A DNA stretch of 64,000 bases from Mastigias papua. Lineage: Eukaryota > Cnidaria > Scyphozoa > Rhizostomeae > Mastigiidae. The position numbers and the translations under genes are program-made. The stretch covers positions 2,851,840-2,915,839 of the forward strand of contig OZ025276.1 of the NCBI GenBank assembly GCA_964019165.1. Direction: 5' to 3'. Positions 12,717-23,084 of this stretch are shown piece after piece. The notes under the pieces are model-generated. The model had not been told where the DNA came from. It did no database searches and saw nothing but the letters and a program-made list of their open reading frames with translations. The stretch's first letter is position 1; each line of letters starts with the position of its first letter.

Positions 12717-12820
12717 GGCCCCAGTTACACGATACCGGATTAGTGTCACACCGGATTACTTTTGACATCGGATAGGGGGGTGTAGTTACACGACACCATA
12801 GCAATCCGGTGTGGTGCCGA
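12717..12820 (+). repeat. Left terminal and subterminal repeats of the Harbinger
   Basis: After the terminal inverted repeat, CACACCGGATT (about 12748) recurs in inverse form as AATCCGGTGTG (about 12803). The same motif occurs twice at the right end. These are candidate binding sites for the Myb-like protein or the transposase. Confidence 0.7.
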
Positions 12821-13046
12821 TCCACATTCGTGGAGTGATATCAATCCGCTTGGAAGGTGAGGTGGAGCCACTCCACTCCACTCTTCAGTGTCGTATAACT
12901 GCAGGAATCCGATGCGCTCTCACACCATAGCCTCCCTTTGAGAAAATCTATCCATAGTTTTGAGGTTGGTGCCAAAGTTCTCAGTTCTTTGAGTGGAATG
13001 CACTAAGCACTGATTATTGCTTGAAGGCTTGAGAATTGAACGCAAT

Positions 13047-14312
13047 ATGGATTACAAACTCATTTTTGAGGCACTTCTTGGCTCAGTAGTATCATTAGCC
13101 TCAATTTTGCAGCTAAATTGTTTGTTGTTTCATCTTTCTTCCAACTACTACATAAGAAGGAAACAAAGAATTATGAAACGTATCATGTCTGCCTCGCAAA
13201 GCAGGAAAGTCAGAAATGGAAATAGAAAGGCACATAGACGATTTTGGAAAAAAGTAGGGCGATGTGAAGCTTGGTGGAAAACTGCAAGAGATTCATTAAT
13301 GCAACACGAAGATTGGAAGGAAAATTTTCGCATGTCAAAGCCAGTATTCGATAAACTTTGTATCCTGCTTCGCCCATACATTGGAAAGCAAACAATGAAC
13401 ATGAGAAAGCCGGTTTCAGTAGAAGCACAAGTAGCATTGACTTTGTACTATTTGTCTGATGGTGGACGGATGCAGAAAACTGCCAATGCATTTGGAATAG
13501 CATCTTGTACAGTTTCATGTATTGTAAAGATGGTTACAGAAGCCATATCATCCCACATGAAGCATTTTGTGAAAGTACCTGACTCTGAAATAGCAGTAAA
13601 GGAGCTGGTTGCAAAGTTCTATGAGAAGCATGGCTTTCCTCAATGCATTGGTGCAGTGGATGGGACACACATTCCTATTAAACGCCCGGAGGAAAATGCA
13701 CTTGATTACATTAACAGAAAGGGATTCTTTAGTTTAAATGTACAAGCATGTGTAGACTATAGGTATTGCTTTTTTGATGTGAATATAAAATGGCCTGGGA
13801 GTGTTCATCATGCTCGTGTATTTGCAAAGTCTTCCATTAATGAGCTACTCAGAAATGGCACCATACCTAGATGTCCAAAGGTTATAGTTGATGGAGAGGA
13901 AGCAGTGCCAATTTGCTTGCTGGGTGACCCTGCATACCCACTACTGCCATACTTAATGAAAGAGTTTGCAAAGGGTGGCAGTACAGAAAAAGAGCAGTTC
14001 TTTGGGTACAGATTGTCATCTGCCCGACTGGTTGTTGAATGTGCCTTTGGCCGATTAAAGGCACGTTTTGGCATTCTTAGGAGAGCAATGGATATCAGTT
14101 TACAAAATCTCCCAAATACAATTCTGGCATGCTTTGTACTGCATAATTTTTGTGAGTTGGCTGGTGATCATATAAGTGAAGAGCTATCAAGAGCTGCAAT
14201 AGACTATGACAATATACTTCAACCGTCATCACAAGCAATACACCAAGATGTTCACAACAATGAGAGAGGTGGCAAACACTACCGTAGACTTTTTATGACC
14301 TTCTTTGAGTAA
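13047..14312 (+). CDS. PIF/Harbinger transposase (DDE_Tnp_4 superfamily)
   Basis: A 421-residue open frame from ATG 13047; codons upstream to 13017 are open but lack an ATG. In order: a hydrophobic N terminus, a basic stretch (about residues 40-65), a helix-turn-helix-like region containing ALTLYYLSDGGRMQKTANAF (about 130-150), then the catalytic core. The DDE residues are visible in GAVDGTHIPIKRP (about 205), LLGDPAYPLLPYL (about 300) and LVVECAFGRLKARF (about 340), followed by CFVLHNFCEL. Transposases of this superfamily cut at element ends and make 3-bp duplications, as seen here. Length is normal for the family and there is no visible intron. It probably depends on the convergent Myb-like protein for DNA binding and nuclear import. 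It could be active. Confidence 0.95.
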   Translation: MDYKLIFEALLGSVVSLASILQLNCLLFHLSSNYYIRRKQRIMKRIMSASQSRKVRNGNRKAHRRFWKKVGRCEAWWKTARDSLMQHEDWKENFRMSKPVFDKLCILLRPYIGKQTMNMRKPVSVEAQVALTLYYLSDGGRMQKTANAFGIASCTVSCIVKMVTEAISSHMKHFVKVPDSEIAVKELVAKFYEKHGFPQCIGAVDGTHIPIKRPEENALDYINRKGFFSLNVQACVDYRYCFFDVNIKWPGSVHHARVFAKSSINELLRNGTIPRCPKVIVDGEEAVPICLLGDPAYPLLPYLMKEFAKGGSTEKEQFFGYRLSSARLVVECAFGRLKARFGILRRAMDISLQNLPNTILACFVLHNFCELAGDHISEELSRAAIDYDNILQPSSQAIHQDVHNNERGGKHYRRLFMTFFE

Positions 14313-15102
14313 TGCAAATATAAGACACTTTTCATGTTTTTCTTTTTTACTTTGAAATCTTTTCTCTTTTATTGAAATGTATCTAATTAACCATGTAAGG
14401 ACGTACGTGTTGAAATTTGCTAGGGATCCTACACAGTGCATGCAAACAATCATTTCTCAAATAATGCTAACAAGAATGTGAAGGTAGATCCTAACCAGAG
14501 CAATGTGGTGCATTGACCACTAGTTATACTGCACTTACACTTTCCTTGTGCTAATATATAAAGTCATTTACAGTTAAGGTATAAGGATTATTGCTCTTGC
14601 CCTAGTGCACTGATGCCAAGAAATATGCATCATAGAGACATTGCCACTTTTTTGGAAGGAGGATACTTCTTGTAACAATCCTTTTTGTATATTTTCTTCC
14701 TCGGAATTATCTTACTTTGACAGCAATTATAGAACTACACTAAATCCTCAAATAAACCCCTTGGTTGGTTACTTATTTTTTGCACTTTTGCATCGGACAC
14801 ATGTGAGGGGGGCTTGAGAAATTATGCTGGTAGTTGGTCATATTCCAGTTGACATTTTTCAGCTAATACATTATTTCATAAATGCTACATATACACTCAG
14901 GGTACAAAAGTATTGAAACGATTCGACAAAGAGACCATTACTTTTCACTATTTAATGGCTCCTTTTGATTTGGTGTAGACTTATTTCAGGGGAGCCCATT
15001 AACAATCTGTAGCTCTAGAGCAGGAGTTTATTTGAGGGGGGTGGCAAGGTGAGGATTAACTGTATGTAAAATGGCAATCTAAGTTTTAAAGACAGTATTT
15101 TT
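14313..15102. other. Spacer between convergent Harbinger genes
   Basis: AT-rich 3' flanks of the two genes. No further gene is seen. Polyadenylation of both genes presumably occurs here, but no site was assigned. Confidence 0.5.
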
Positions 15103-16269
15103 TCATATAGTCAAGTATGATTCTTCTTGTGATTCCTCATCATGTGCTTGTGCCTCTTGTGTCTGATATCTTCTTACCCATGCTTGCTGATATCTTTGGT
15201 CATTTGGCATTTGCATGAAAGGGGGTACACTACTAAAAGCAACATTTGGATTTTGCATTTGTGTGTGAAACATGGCTGTCATCAGTTGCAAACAACCAGA
15301 CATAGCATTGGCCACATTCTCCATTGTCCTCACCATTTTGCTTGAATGCTGCAAGAACTCTTTGTCCATAATGTCCTCCCTTTCACATAATTTTCTTTTC
15401 AATGCCAGATCCTCCTTCATACAGTGGAGTTGCTGTGATTCATTGGAAACTTTGGGTTGCAACGTCTTCCTCCCCTGGTCGCTCAGAAGGCTAGATAGCT
15501 TGGCTCTTCTATCTCTGTCACTCTCCTTTGCTGTTGTCCTTGAACAAGAGAAACTTGCATCACTCTGGCTGGCTGTACTATCAAAGGAAGCTGAATCTGT
15601 AAATATTTCAGAAGTTAATGGTGATGGTGAATCATCATTGACTGTGCTGCTTGCATCTCTGTCTGTCGTCTCAATGCCACCTAAGGACAAAAAAATATAT
15701 ATTTATATATATATATATATTCACAAGCCAGAAATGTTGTATCACAAACATGAAACAATCTACAAAGCATGCATGTAAATGTTGCAAGATTGTATGATTG
15801 TATACATAGCAAGCTGTAAACTGGTAGAAATGTCACAGAAAAGTTGCTCACCGTCAATGCTTTGGATAGCTGGACATCCACCCCAAATTTCATTACAAAT
15901 GTCATAAAATGACCATACAATTCGTCCACCACCGCTTTTCTTGCCAGTATCGATTGCCTTTTTATACCCCTTTCTAATTGCTTTTACTTTGGTAGCAGTT
16001 CTGTCTCGCGTAAAGGGAGAATCGGGGAGCATTTCCTTCGGAAAGTCTTCTGAGGTTTCTTTTGGATATCTATCTACGTACAATGCCAATATCTTATTGT
16101 ATTTAGACTTTACCCCCTCCCAATCTTTGCCTTCAAACATACAGTCTGCAGCGTATGTTTTCACTGTTTCCAACAGCAGTTCTACCTCAGAAGCTGTCCA
16201 TTCAAACAACTGCTTCTCAGCCGATCTCTGAGAACAAGCCTTCGCCATAACTTCGCTATATCTTCTCAA
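15103..16269 (-). CDS. Harbinger Myb/SANT-like DNA-binding protein (two exons)
   Basis: Exon 1 is 16269-15852 and exon 2 is 15680-15103. The intron has a GTGAGC donor and a TCCTTAG acceptor, is 171 bp long and contains an AT microsatellite. The joined frame is 331 residues. The N-terminal part has the trihelix/Myb-like pattern WTASEVELLLETV, then DWEGVKSKYNKI, then a basic KVKAIRKGYKKAID stretch and VWSFYDICNEIWGG. Exon 2 gives a Ser/Thr-rich linker, a charged helical region (LALKRKLCEREDI) and a Met/Gln-rich tail. Partner proteins of this type in Harbinger elements bind the terminal repeats and bring the transposase into the nucleus. A later in-frame ATG (MAKACSQR) may be the true start. Confidence 0.85.
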
Positions 16270-16472
16270 CTGACTCGATTACTTTTAGTTGAAGCGAAAG
16301 AAAACAATGCATTTTGCCTTCGCAGTTCCCAACAACGCGGTGCTGTGTAACTGAGATCGCAAAGTGGGTTGACATTACTCCCGCGTCGTGTAAGTGTAAT
16401 CAAAACAGACCTAGATGGTGTGGAAGCAATCCGGTGTGAAAATGAATCCGGTATCGTGTAAGTCAGGCCATA

Positions 16473-18157
16473 GTGCAACAATATGCTCCCAATATATATT
16501 TTCTCTCCAGTTGGCTTGCAGAAACTCGTCATGTCACTAAATGCATTTCTTGCCAACTGTATCATGTGGCAAAATATCAAAACTGACATGCACTTTCTTA
16601 CTTGTCTCACTAGGATTGGGGAATGATCCTTCAAAGTGTCTTATGTCACACCCAAGCTTTTCAGCCATCCATATATTTTTGGCTGCACCATCAAAGATCA
16701 CTGCATGGACAAGGCAGCCTATTTCATGCAGCATTTTGATAGACTCCTGTATAAGTTGTGCAAGTATGTCTGCATTGAGTTTATTTGTGAGAAAATAGGC
16801 CAATGGCACATGCCATGGCTTCTTTAGGCCTGATATCATTATGACTAGTACATTTGTGGCTATATTATCAGGGTCCTCTCCCGTTATCTTCCCATAATCA
16901 ATATTTCCAACAAATTGTTCACTGTTTGGGTCCCATTTAGTTTCTTTTATAATAGTCATCTCATCAATGATAATACCACAATCTGTCTGCCCATCTTTCA
17001 CTAGATCTGCTATGTAGAGCAAAGGCTTTTCCAAAAATCCAGGCTCACATTCACTTCCTGCAGACCAAGAGCGAATAGTTGCGGGATGTGGAAGAGAAAG
17101 ATACTTTCGCACAAATCTATAAGCCCTGGGGCTGTAGTAATGAAGTGAGACTGCAAAGTCGTTGATCTGATCTGAATACCGTGAACCAGACGATTTTGTA
17201 TTATTTTTTATCTCATTTCTGAATACTTCAGTAGTCATATGCCCAAAGTTAGTTATCAATGTATGTTGACTTTCTTCAGAGACCATTCTTAAAATTCTCA
17301 ATTTCTCAACTAGACCTCTAATTGTCTTTGCCTTTCTCAGTTTTTTTTGATGTAGATTTGTAATAACACTGTTTTTTCTTTTCATTTTTTCCGTAAACTT
17401 TGCTTGCATTTTAGTTGGAGAGAAATTAGTTGAATAAATGTGATCTAAGTTGGGAGTTTTGTTTTGTTTTCTAGTTTCAACTTCGTTTTCTTTATAACCA
17501 AACACTCTCTTTTTTAGATTTCTCTCATTGCTAGGCTTCTTTTGTAAATGCCCTGGAAATTCAGATAAGGAAGGAATTGCATGTCTTCTGAGGAATTGTC
17601 TAGATGTTTTGCTCAAATGCTGAGAAAATTGGACATCAGTATAGTCGGTGGGTAAAAAATGTTGACTGCATATGCAGGATGCTTTCGCTGGAGTCCATTG
17701 ATCTCGTCTCATTGCCAAAAGCCATTTTTTGAGTAGCTCTGGATTATCAAGGGGAAACCTGCAGAAAGCCGAAAGGACCATTATGCTCCCTAGGTACTAT
17801 GTTAAGACTTTCCAGCTCTACCTTGCTATTTTGAAATGTCTACTCTGTTGTACAAGGATTGATCACCTTGATGGTTTACGGCTCCATAGTATGCAATAGA
17901 ATGCCCAGTGAAGCTCGTTCTTGATAAGAAATTTATCCTCCAGGTTGTGACATTGTTGGAGGTTGGCCAAATACGATGGGCAATCAGAGACCTAGCACAT
18001 AACTCACTTTCTGTAGCATCCCTTTCAATAGCATCCAAAATGAAAAGTCATATAGCATTCACTATGCTACTCACTTGTGAAAAGAAATCGTAGTTTCTAC
18101 TTTCCCGCTACTTTTCCACCGATTCGTACAATTGTATGCCACGCAAGACTTCACCAT
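16473..18157 (-). pseudogene. P-type transposase, N-terminal half with spliced THAP domain
   Basis: Exon 1 (18157-18075) starts MVKSCVAYNCTNRW, giving the C-x4-C of a THAP zinc finger, and ends at a good AA|GTGAGT donor. Exon 2 starts at 17758 after TTTCTGCAG and restores the reading frame; it supplies CSQHF, the C-x2-H half of the finger, at about 17660. Further on are a Lys-rich helix, then the RNase H-like blocks GIIIDEMTI (near 16965) and VIFDGAAKN (near 16700), each with the Asp expected in P transposases. The frame breaks at about 16565 (after DILPH), homology continues in a second frame, and it is then interrupted by the Harbinger insertion at 16472. THAP9/P transposases bind element ends through the THAP finger and cut DNA. 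Confidence 0.85.
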
Positions 18158-18336
18158 TTTCCTACAAATCAGAAAGGCCCTGTTGTTTCCTATTCATCTT
18201 GTTGCCATCTAAGTGGTACCATTATGGAAACTCCTGTTTGCCTCATGTCACGTGATTACATGCGCATTCTAGTCTGATAGCATCATCAATTGTAGTCGCA
18301 TTGCGTGTGTCGAGGTATTTTTAGAATTAGTTCAAT

Positions 18337-19330
18337 ATGTCCATTAAAGAAGTGCAGCAAACAGCAGTATACGAATTGCAAGACCAAATGTCTGCCATGC
18401 AAGCAGCTCTGGAAGGTACTTCTCAGGCCAGCCTTTGCAAACCAAAAATGTTCAATAGGTTTCCATCTGAAGATCTAAGTGAGTGGCTGCTTCAGTGTGA
18501 ATGATATTCCAGACTCTATAACTGGTCAAACCAAAAGAGGGTAAAGCCATTTCACTGCTTTTTGGAGCCTCTACACTCACATAGTTTTGCACCTTGCCTG
18601 ATGAAACAACTTTGGATTTTAACACATTAGTAAGAGAACTCAAAAACCATTTCAGCTCTCAGACTCTTGACTTCCTGTTTAGACAAGAGTTATATGCTTG
18701 GAGACCACCCTAATGAGCCACTTGCCATTTACACAGCTAATATCATCTGAAAACCTCTACATCTGTTCTTGTCAGATACTGATATGGTGAATATTTGTAT
18801 AAATGGCCTAAACCATGCTATCAAAACTCATGTGATTTTAACCCAACCCAAAATGTTCGCAGAGGCAGAAAATCTTGCGTGTCTATGTGACTTGGTCCCC
18901 GTAACCAGTGCCCATGTTGCTTCATAAATGTCCCCTTTGATAACATCACAAGAACAGTGCATAAAAGAGCTAGAAGGCCAAGTAAATCTCCTGTTTTTGC
19001 TTGCAAATAAAAATGCCTCTTCTGAGGTGGCCCATACACATGCTGTCGGTACTACATTTAATCCCTCTCTGCACCTATCCAGGCACTTAATCCACCAGGT
19101 GTGATGCAAGCTTTACAGACCACCATAGTAGCTGCCATTCAGACAGGAATAAAGTAGGATACTAGGGGTAACAAGTAAACAATCCACTAGGATTTAGACG
19201 ATCAGGCACATTTGTTCAGAGCAAACAATTAAGAACTACTGATGGCCCCATTTGTAACATGTACCATGGAGTAGGGCATGTAGCTTGTTCTTGCAGGGAA
19301 AATCCAGAAAGAGCCCAGCAACCCACATTC
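18337..19330 (+). pseudogene. Gag-like protein with zinc knuckle
   Basis: The ATG at 18337 opens MSIKEVQQTAVYELQDQ, then a block FNRFPSEDLSEWLLQCE resembling the start of retroelement capsid domains. After several stops the homology-like frame resumes with FLSDTDMVNICINGLNHAI and PKMFAEAENLACLC. A CCHC-like knuckle, CNMYHGVGHVACSC, lies near 19255; the second Cys position is Tyr. Gag packages element RNA and the knuckle binds it. At least four stops make it inactive. No RT-like sequence follows before the recombinase. Confidence 0.5.
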
Positions 19331-19579
19331 CGTGGGTGCTCTCGCGGTTTTATTGCCCAAGAAGCACAACAACGTAGTTTCAAACCTGTAAACGATTGGC
19401 CATATCAACCATGGTTTAGCTGTCTTACGACTATGCTGGTAACTGAACCTTTGACTCTTTGTCATGACAGGAATCTACTGATCCAGCCGAACCAGAAGAA
19501 TGTCGTACATCCCCATACACAAGACTCTACATTTACTGGCCTGCCATGTATCCGGTAAAACCTGGCAATGTCATCAACA

Positions 19580-20470
19580 TTATCAAAGCAAGCTATCAAG
19601 ATCATTGGACATTCTTTAGCACCAGGTATATCAAAACAATATAAATATTATATAACTAGAAGTACTGCAATAGCAAAAACATAAACCAATATGAGGCAAT
19701 AGTCCACTCAGGACTTGAGTTTTTAACGGAACTTTATCACAGTTCTAACATCGGATGCTCAGCAATAAATACCGCAAGGTCTGCATTATCTCTCGTTATT
19801 CAAAGTGAGTCAGAAAAATTTGGATCGCTGCCCTTGGTTAGACAGTTTATGAGAGGGATATGTAAACTGAGGCTGAACCTAAATATATGGTCACATATGA
19901 TACAAATGTAGGTTTTGAAGATTTGAAGTGAATAGACTCTGAGGACCCAGAAACACCTTTGAAAGAAGTGCCATACAAACTAGCAATGATACTTTGCCTT
20001 CTCTCAGGTCAAAGAAACCAATCCATCGCAGCCTTGGACATCAACCACATGGAACTGACTGTGGATAAGTGCATTTTTTCATTCTGAAAATATCAAAAAC
20101 TACTTGCCCAGGGCATCATTTGGAGCCAATAGCATTGAAGTGTTACGAGACAAACCAGCATATCTGTCCTGTGACATTAGTGCGACTGTATCTTCATAGA
20201 ACATCTAAATTAAGGAATAATGCTGCAAAGCTGATTCTGAGTTGCAAGAGTCCTCATTGCCCAGTTACATCATCACTATTAGCCAGATGGTGCAAAGAAG
20301 TACTGAAAGCAGCTGGAATAGACTCATAAATAGTCACAGCTCATTCCACAAGAGGATCTTCAACTTCTCTAGTGTACTCCAAAGGACTGAGCTTAACCGA
20401 CATCAGAAAAGCTGCTGGTTGGACAAACAATGAAACATTTGCAAAATTTTATAATAGACCTATTATACAA
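19580..20470 (+). pseudogene. Tyrosine recombinase (YR) of a DIRS/Crypton-type element
   Basis: The N-terminal helical part is recognisable in GLEFLTELYHSSNIG, SAINTARSALS and LVRQFMRGI (about 19700-19880). The catalytic half has LLSGQRNQSIAALD with the first Arg (about 20005), AHSTRGSSTS giving the H-x-x-R box (about 20340), and AAGWTNNETFAKFYNR with the tyrosine nucleophile (about 20450). The order R...HxxR...Y is that of tyrosine recombinases, which insert circular DNA without target duplication. Stops and frame changes (for example near 19640, 19930 and 20330) break it. All four key residues survive in translation. Confidence 0.75.
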
Positions 20471-20885
20471 AACTTGTCGGAAACTATCCTCTCCTGAAAT
20501 GTAAATGTAATGCAGTTTGTTATAGACATTTTTATGTTGAGAAAAATCGTTTTGTTGCCATCATTGGCTTGTTGTGAATATTGGTTTATTACAAAAATTA
20601 CTGTATTGAAGAAATAGTGTGTTGTATGCTTGTACTCTTATAGCATAGGAAATGTTACATATTATTAGGCAGTAGTAAATATAACAGAACAGATTGCCTG
20701 ATAGAATAAATACATATAGCAATGAGTATTATTGCGTGAAATACTAGGGCCTGCTATGGCTATACCTACTTTGATAGTAACTAGAATTTAAATTTAAAAA
20801 TGTAGGTATTTATGAGAATTTGGTGTGACCAGAGGTTTTCAAATCTCACCTGTTTCCAGAGCTGGGAACAGGGCAAGGGACATAA
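20471..20885. other. No gene recognised
   Basis: AT-rich sequence after the recombinase. It may include the retroelement 3' end. Nothing else is seen. Confidence 0.4.
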
Positions 20886-21152
20886 GTGTCCAGTCAAACC
20901 AGCACTAGTGTGCAGGTTGATTCCAATTATTTCACTGGGCCTGTGTGCTGTTCCGAGGATTCAGGTGCCCATCCCACAGTACCAAACCCGATCCTTGAAA
21001 CTGTCATCTGGCACACTAACATTCTCATCTTCCAAGTTTGATTCTTGATGTGCGCATGCTTATATCTCACCTGAATCCTCGGAACTGTACACAGGCCTGG
21101 TGAAATAATTGGAATCAAGCTGCACACTAGTGCTGGTTTGATTGGACATTTT
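20886..21152. repeat. Imperfect inverted repeat (~85-bp arms)
   Basis: The left arm (about 20886-20972) contains TTGATTCCAATTATTTCAC and CCGAGGATTCAGGTG. The right arm (about 21067-21152) contains their reverse complements with scattered mismatches. The spacer is about 95 bp. It looks like a small foldback or MITE. The termini and target duplication are unclear. Confidence 0.75.
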
Positions 21153-21379
21153 ATTGCTACTACACTTTGTGAACATCAATCTTGTCATCTGTATACATGG
21201 ACTTCTCTGGATAGCAAACCCTGGAACCAAATTGATTATATAATAATAAAAAATAGAAAATGAAAAGTGCTCTATAGAATGCCAAAACACAACCAGGTGC
21301 CACTTGTACTACTGATCATCAACTCTGGGTAGTGAACATGATGAAGATAATTCAGCAAATGAAATATGGCAAGAAGGCA

Positions 21380-21825
21380 AAGATACCATCCTACATGTAG
21401 CTAAGATCATTTCTGTGAAAAATAAAAAACCCAGACAAGATGGATTTCTAGAGAAACACTGGAGGAAGTTGAAAAACGTAGAAAGGTTAAGAGCACAGGG
21501 TACTAATGCTGAGTTTGAAAGGACTCTATACGCAGCAGAAAATGCCAAAGATAAGAAGCTGATGAGAAAAGATACATCAAAATTTATTAATGAGAAATGT
21601 CGACACATTGAAGAGAAATCCATCACAAACTCTCTATAGGTTTTGTATCAAGGTGTGAAAAGCTTGACCAGGTAATTTAAACCTAGAATTGATACAGTGA
21701 AAACTGATGGTGGAACTGTACATCATGAAAGTGATGAAGAGAAACAAGGTTGGAAACAATACTGGTATAATCTTTATAAGAAAAATGAAACTAGCTTTAG
21801 AAGAGCACCAACAACCAATGGCAAT
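21380..21825 (+). pseudogene. LINE polyprotein fragment (region between endonuclease and RT)
   Basis: The frame KLMRKDTSKFINEKCRHIEE (about 21555-21620) followed by FKPRIDTVKTDGGTV and KQGWKQYWYNLYKKNE (about 21680-21790) resembles the linker before the reverse transcriptase in RTE/CR1-like LINEs, where a remark on the new transcript precedes a W-x-x-Y-x-x-x-L-Y block. There is a TAG at 21637. No catalytic region remains. Its 3' side is cut at 21825 by the Harbinger element. Confidence 0.45.
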
Positions 21826-22022
21826 AGAGAGTTTAAGTACCCACAACAGTAACTGAAATGGTAACGTTAACTGATTCATTTCGTTAAAGTGCCCAGGCGC
21901 TGGTGGATATCCCCATTCTGCTACCATTTTGGCTTACTGTTCTGGAACTTTAACTGAGCATCCTTACTGTTTTGCCAGATTGTTAACTTTCTATCGCCTT
22001 TTTATGGAATTATTTAGATGCC

Positions 22023-22989
22023 ATGGATTCCGAACCAACTTCATCTGCAACAGGGAAGGCTTGTGGGTAAGTTCTTTGCTTTTTGCCTGAATAATTTCAT
22101 AAAAGATGTTATAAATATTTTTTTTATCGTGTTTTAGTTTTTAAGAAAATTAGGCCCAAACAGTTCATAGAACACAAATATACTTTGGTAAAAATACTTG
22201 TAACCATAGATGTATTATAGGACAAGGTTTAAATGGTCAACAAAGCACGACGATCTGATGCTGAGAGAGGTTTTAGCTTCTGACATTTGGAGTATGAGAG
22301 CAGGGAGTTTAGAAAGAGGAGAAAAATGGAAAGTAATTGCAGAAAAGTTAAACAGTATCAAAAATCCTAAATTTGGTACAAATTCAAGAGCTGTAAGGGA
22401 GCGATTTCAAGTTCTCTTTGATAAACAAAAAGTTAAAAATAGAGAAGAAGAAAGGGCAAGCGGAATTTCACCAGAAGTTACAGAAATTGATAAAATGCTG
22501 GATGAACTTATCGAAATGTTTGAGTCTGCTGCAATTGAACAAAAGGCTGCAGCTAAAAATAAGGTGGACAAGATAGCTTCAGGTGTAGAGAAAGGGCAAG
22601 AAATGAGAAGACTGAGTATGGAGATGAAAGAATCTACAAAAAGAAAAAGTGGAAGTGAGTGTGGGTCAGGAAGGGAAAAGAGAAAGAACATTGGAGTGGA
22701 GACTGCACAATATTTGAATGGCAAGTTAAAGTTTGATATGGAGTGGAGAAGGACAGAGCAGAAGTTGAAAGCACAACAATTGGAGGAGAGAGCCAAAGAC
22801 AGAGAAGCTGCTGAGCAAGAAAGAAAGAGGTGAGAAGAAAATGAAGAGAGAACCATTGTAAGGGTGTTAGAAGGCATGAAAGAGCAGCTCGAGCAACAGA
22901 ATAACTTACTGGTACAATTATTTCAGCAACAGCAGCATCAATATAATTTGATAATGAACATGATTCAGCACATTACTAAGAAAGACTAG
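22023..22989 (+). pseudogene. Myb/SANT-like protein of the second Harbinger
   Basis: A short first exon (22023-22066, MDSEPTSSATG) ends at GTAAGT. Exon 2 begins at 22221 after TATTATAG and keeps frame. The protein starts with a Myb/SANT-like domain, TRFKWSTKHDDLMLREVLAS, then WKVIAEKLN and AVRERFQVLFDK, followed by a long charged coiled coil rich in E, K and R, and after a TGA at 22831-22833 the same frame continues to EQLEQQNNLLVQLFQQQQ and a TAG at 22987-22989. The 218-residue product would lose the last ~50 residues. The Myb part presumably bound element ends and the coiled coil could mediate pairing. Confidence 0.7.
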
Positions 22990-23084
22990 ACATAATTTAT
23001 TAGCTCTTGTTGTGATATTTTTTATTTTTCATAATCTTTTAATAATCATTCAAATATATACAGTTTCCGTTACTTTATTATGGA

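Larger units (their letters stand above)
12717..16469. mobile_element. Complete PIF/Harbinger DNA transposon (3753 bp)
   Basis: Terminal inverted repeats start GGCCCCAGTTACACGATACC on the left and, reverse-complemented, GGCCTGACTTACACGATACC on the right, and both continue into CGGATT...CACACCGGATT. The 3-bp ATA flanks both ends (12714-12716 and 16470-16472). The element carries the two genes typical of autonomous Harbingers, transposase (13047-14312, plus) and Myb-like protein (15103-16269, minus), facing each other. Neither has a frameshift or internal stop. It sits inside the P-type element, so it arrived later. It is the least decayed transposon in the window. Confidence 0.95.
11560..18157 (-). 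mobile_element. P-type (THAP) DNA transposon split by a Harbinger insertion
   Basis: The N-terminal half of a P-type transposase (THAP domain and first catalytic blocks) lies at 16473-18157 and its C-terminal half at 11571-12713, both on the minus strand and in the right order. The 3753-bp Harbinger element 12717-16469 lies between them, flanked by ATA on both sides. Joining the flanks at a single ATA restores continuous homology across the junction. The ends of the P element were not found: I looked for terminal inverted repeats around 11140-11560 and 18160-18310 and saw none convincing. Confidence 0.8.
18337..20470 (+). mobile_element. DIRS/Ngaro-like tyrosine-recombinase retroelement remnant
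   Basis: A gag-like frame followed directly by a tyrosine recombinase suggests a YR retroelement with the reverse transcriptase and RNase H part lost. Both pieces carry stops and frameshifts. The split direct or inverted terminal repeats of DIRS/Ngaro were not found. A Crypton cannot be excluded for the recombinase half, but the zinc knuckle of the first half argues for a retroelement. Confidence 0.5.
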
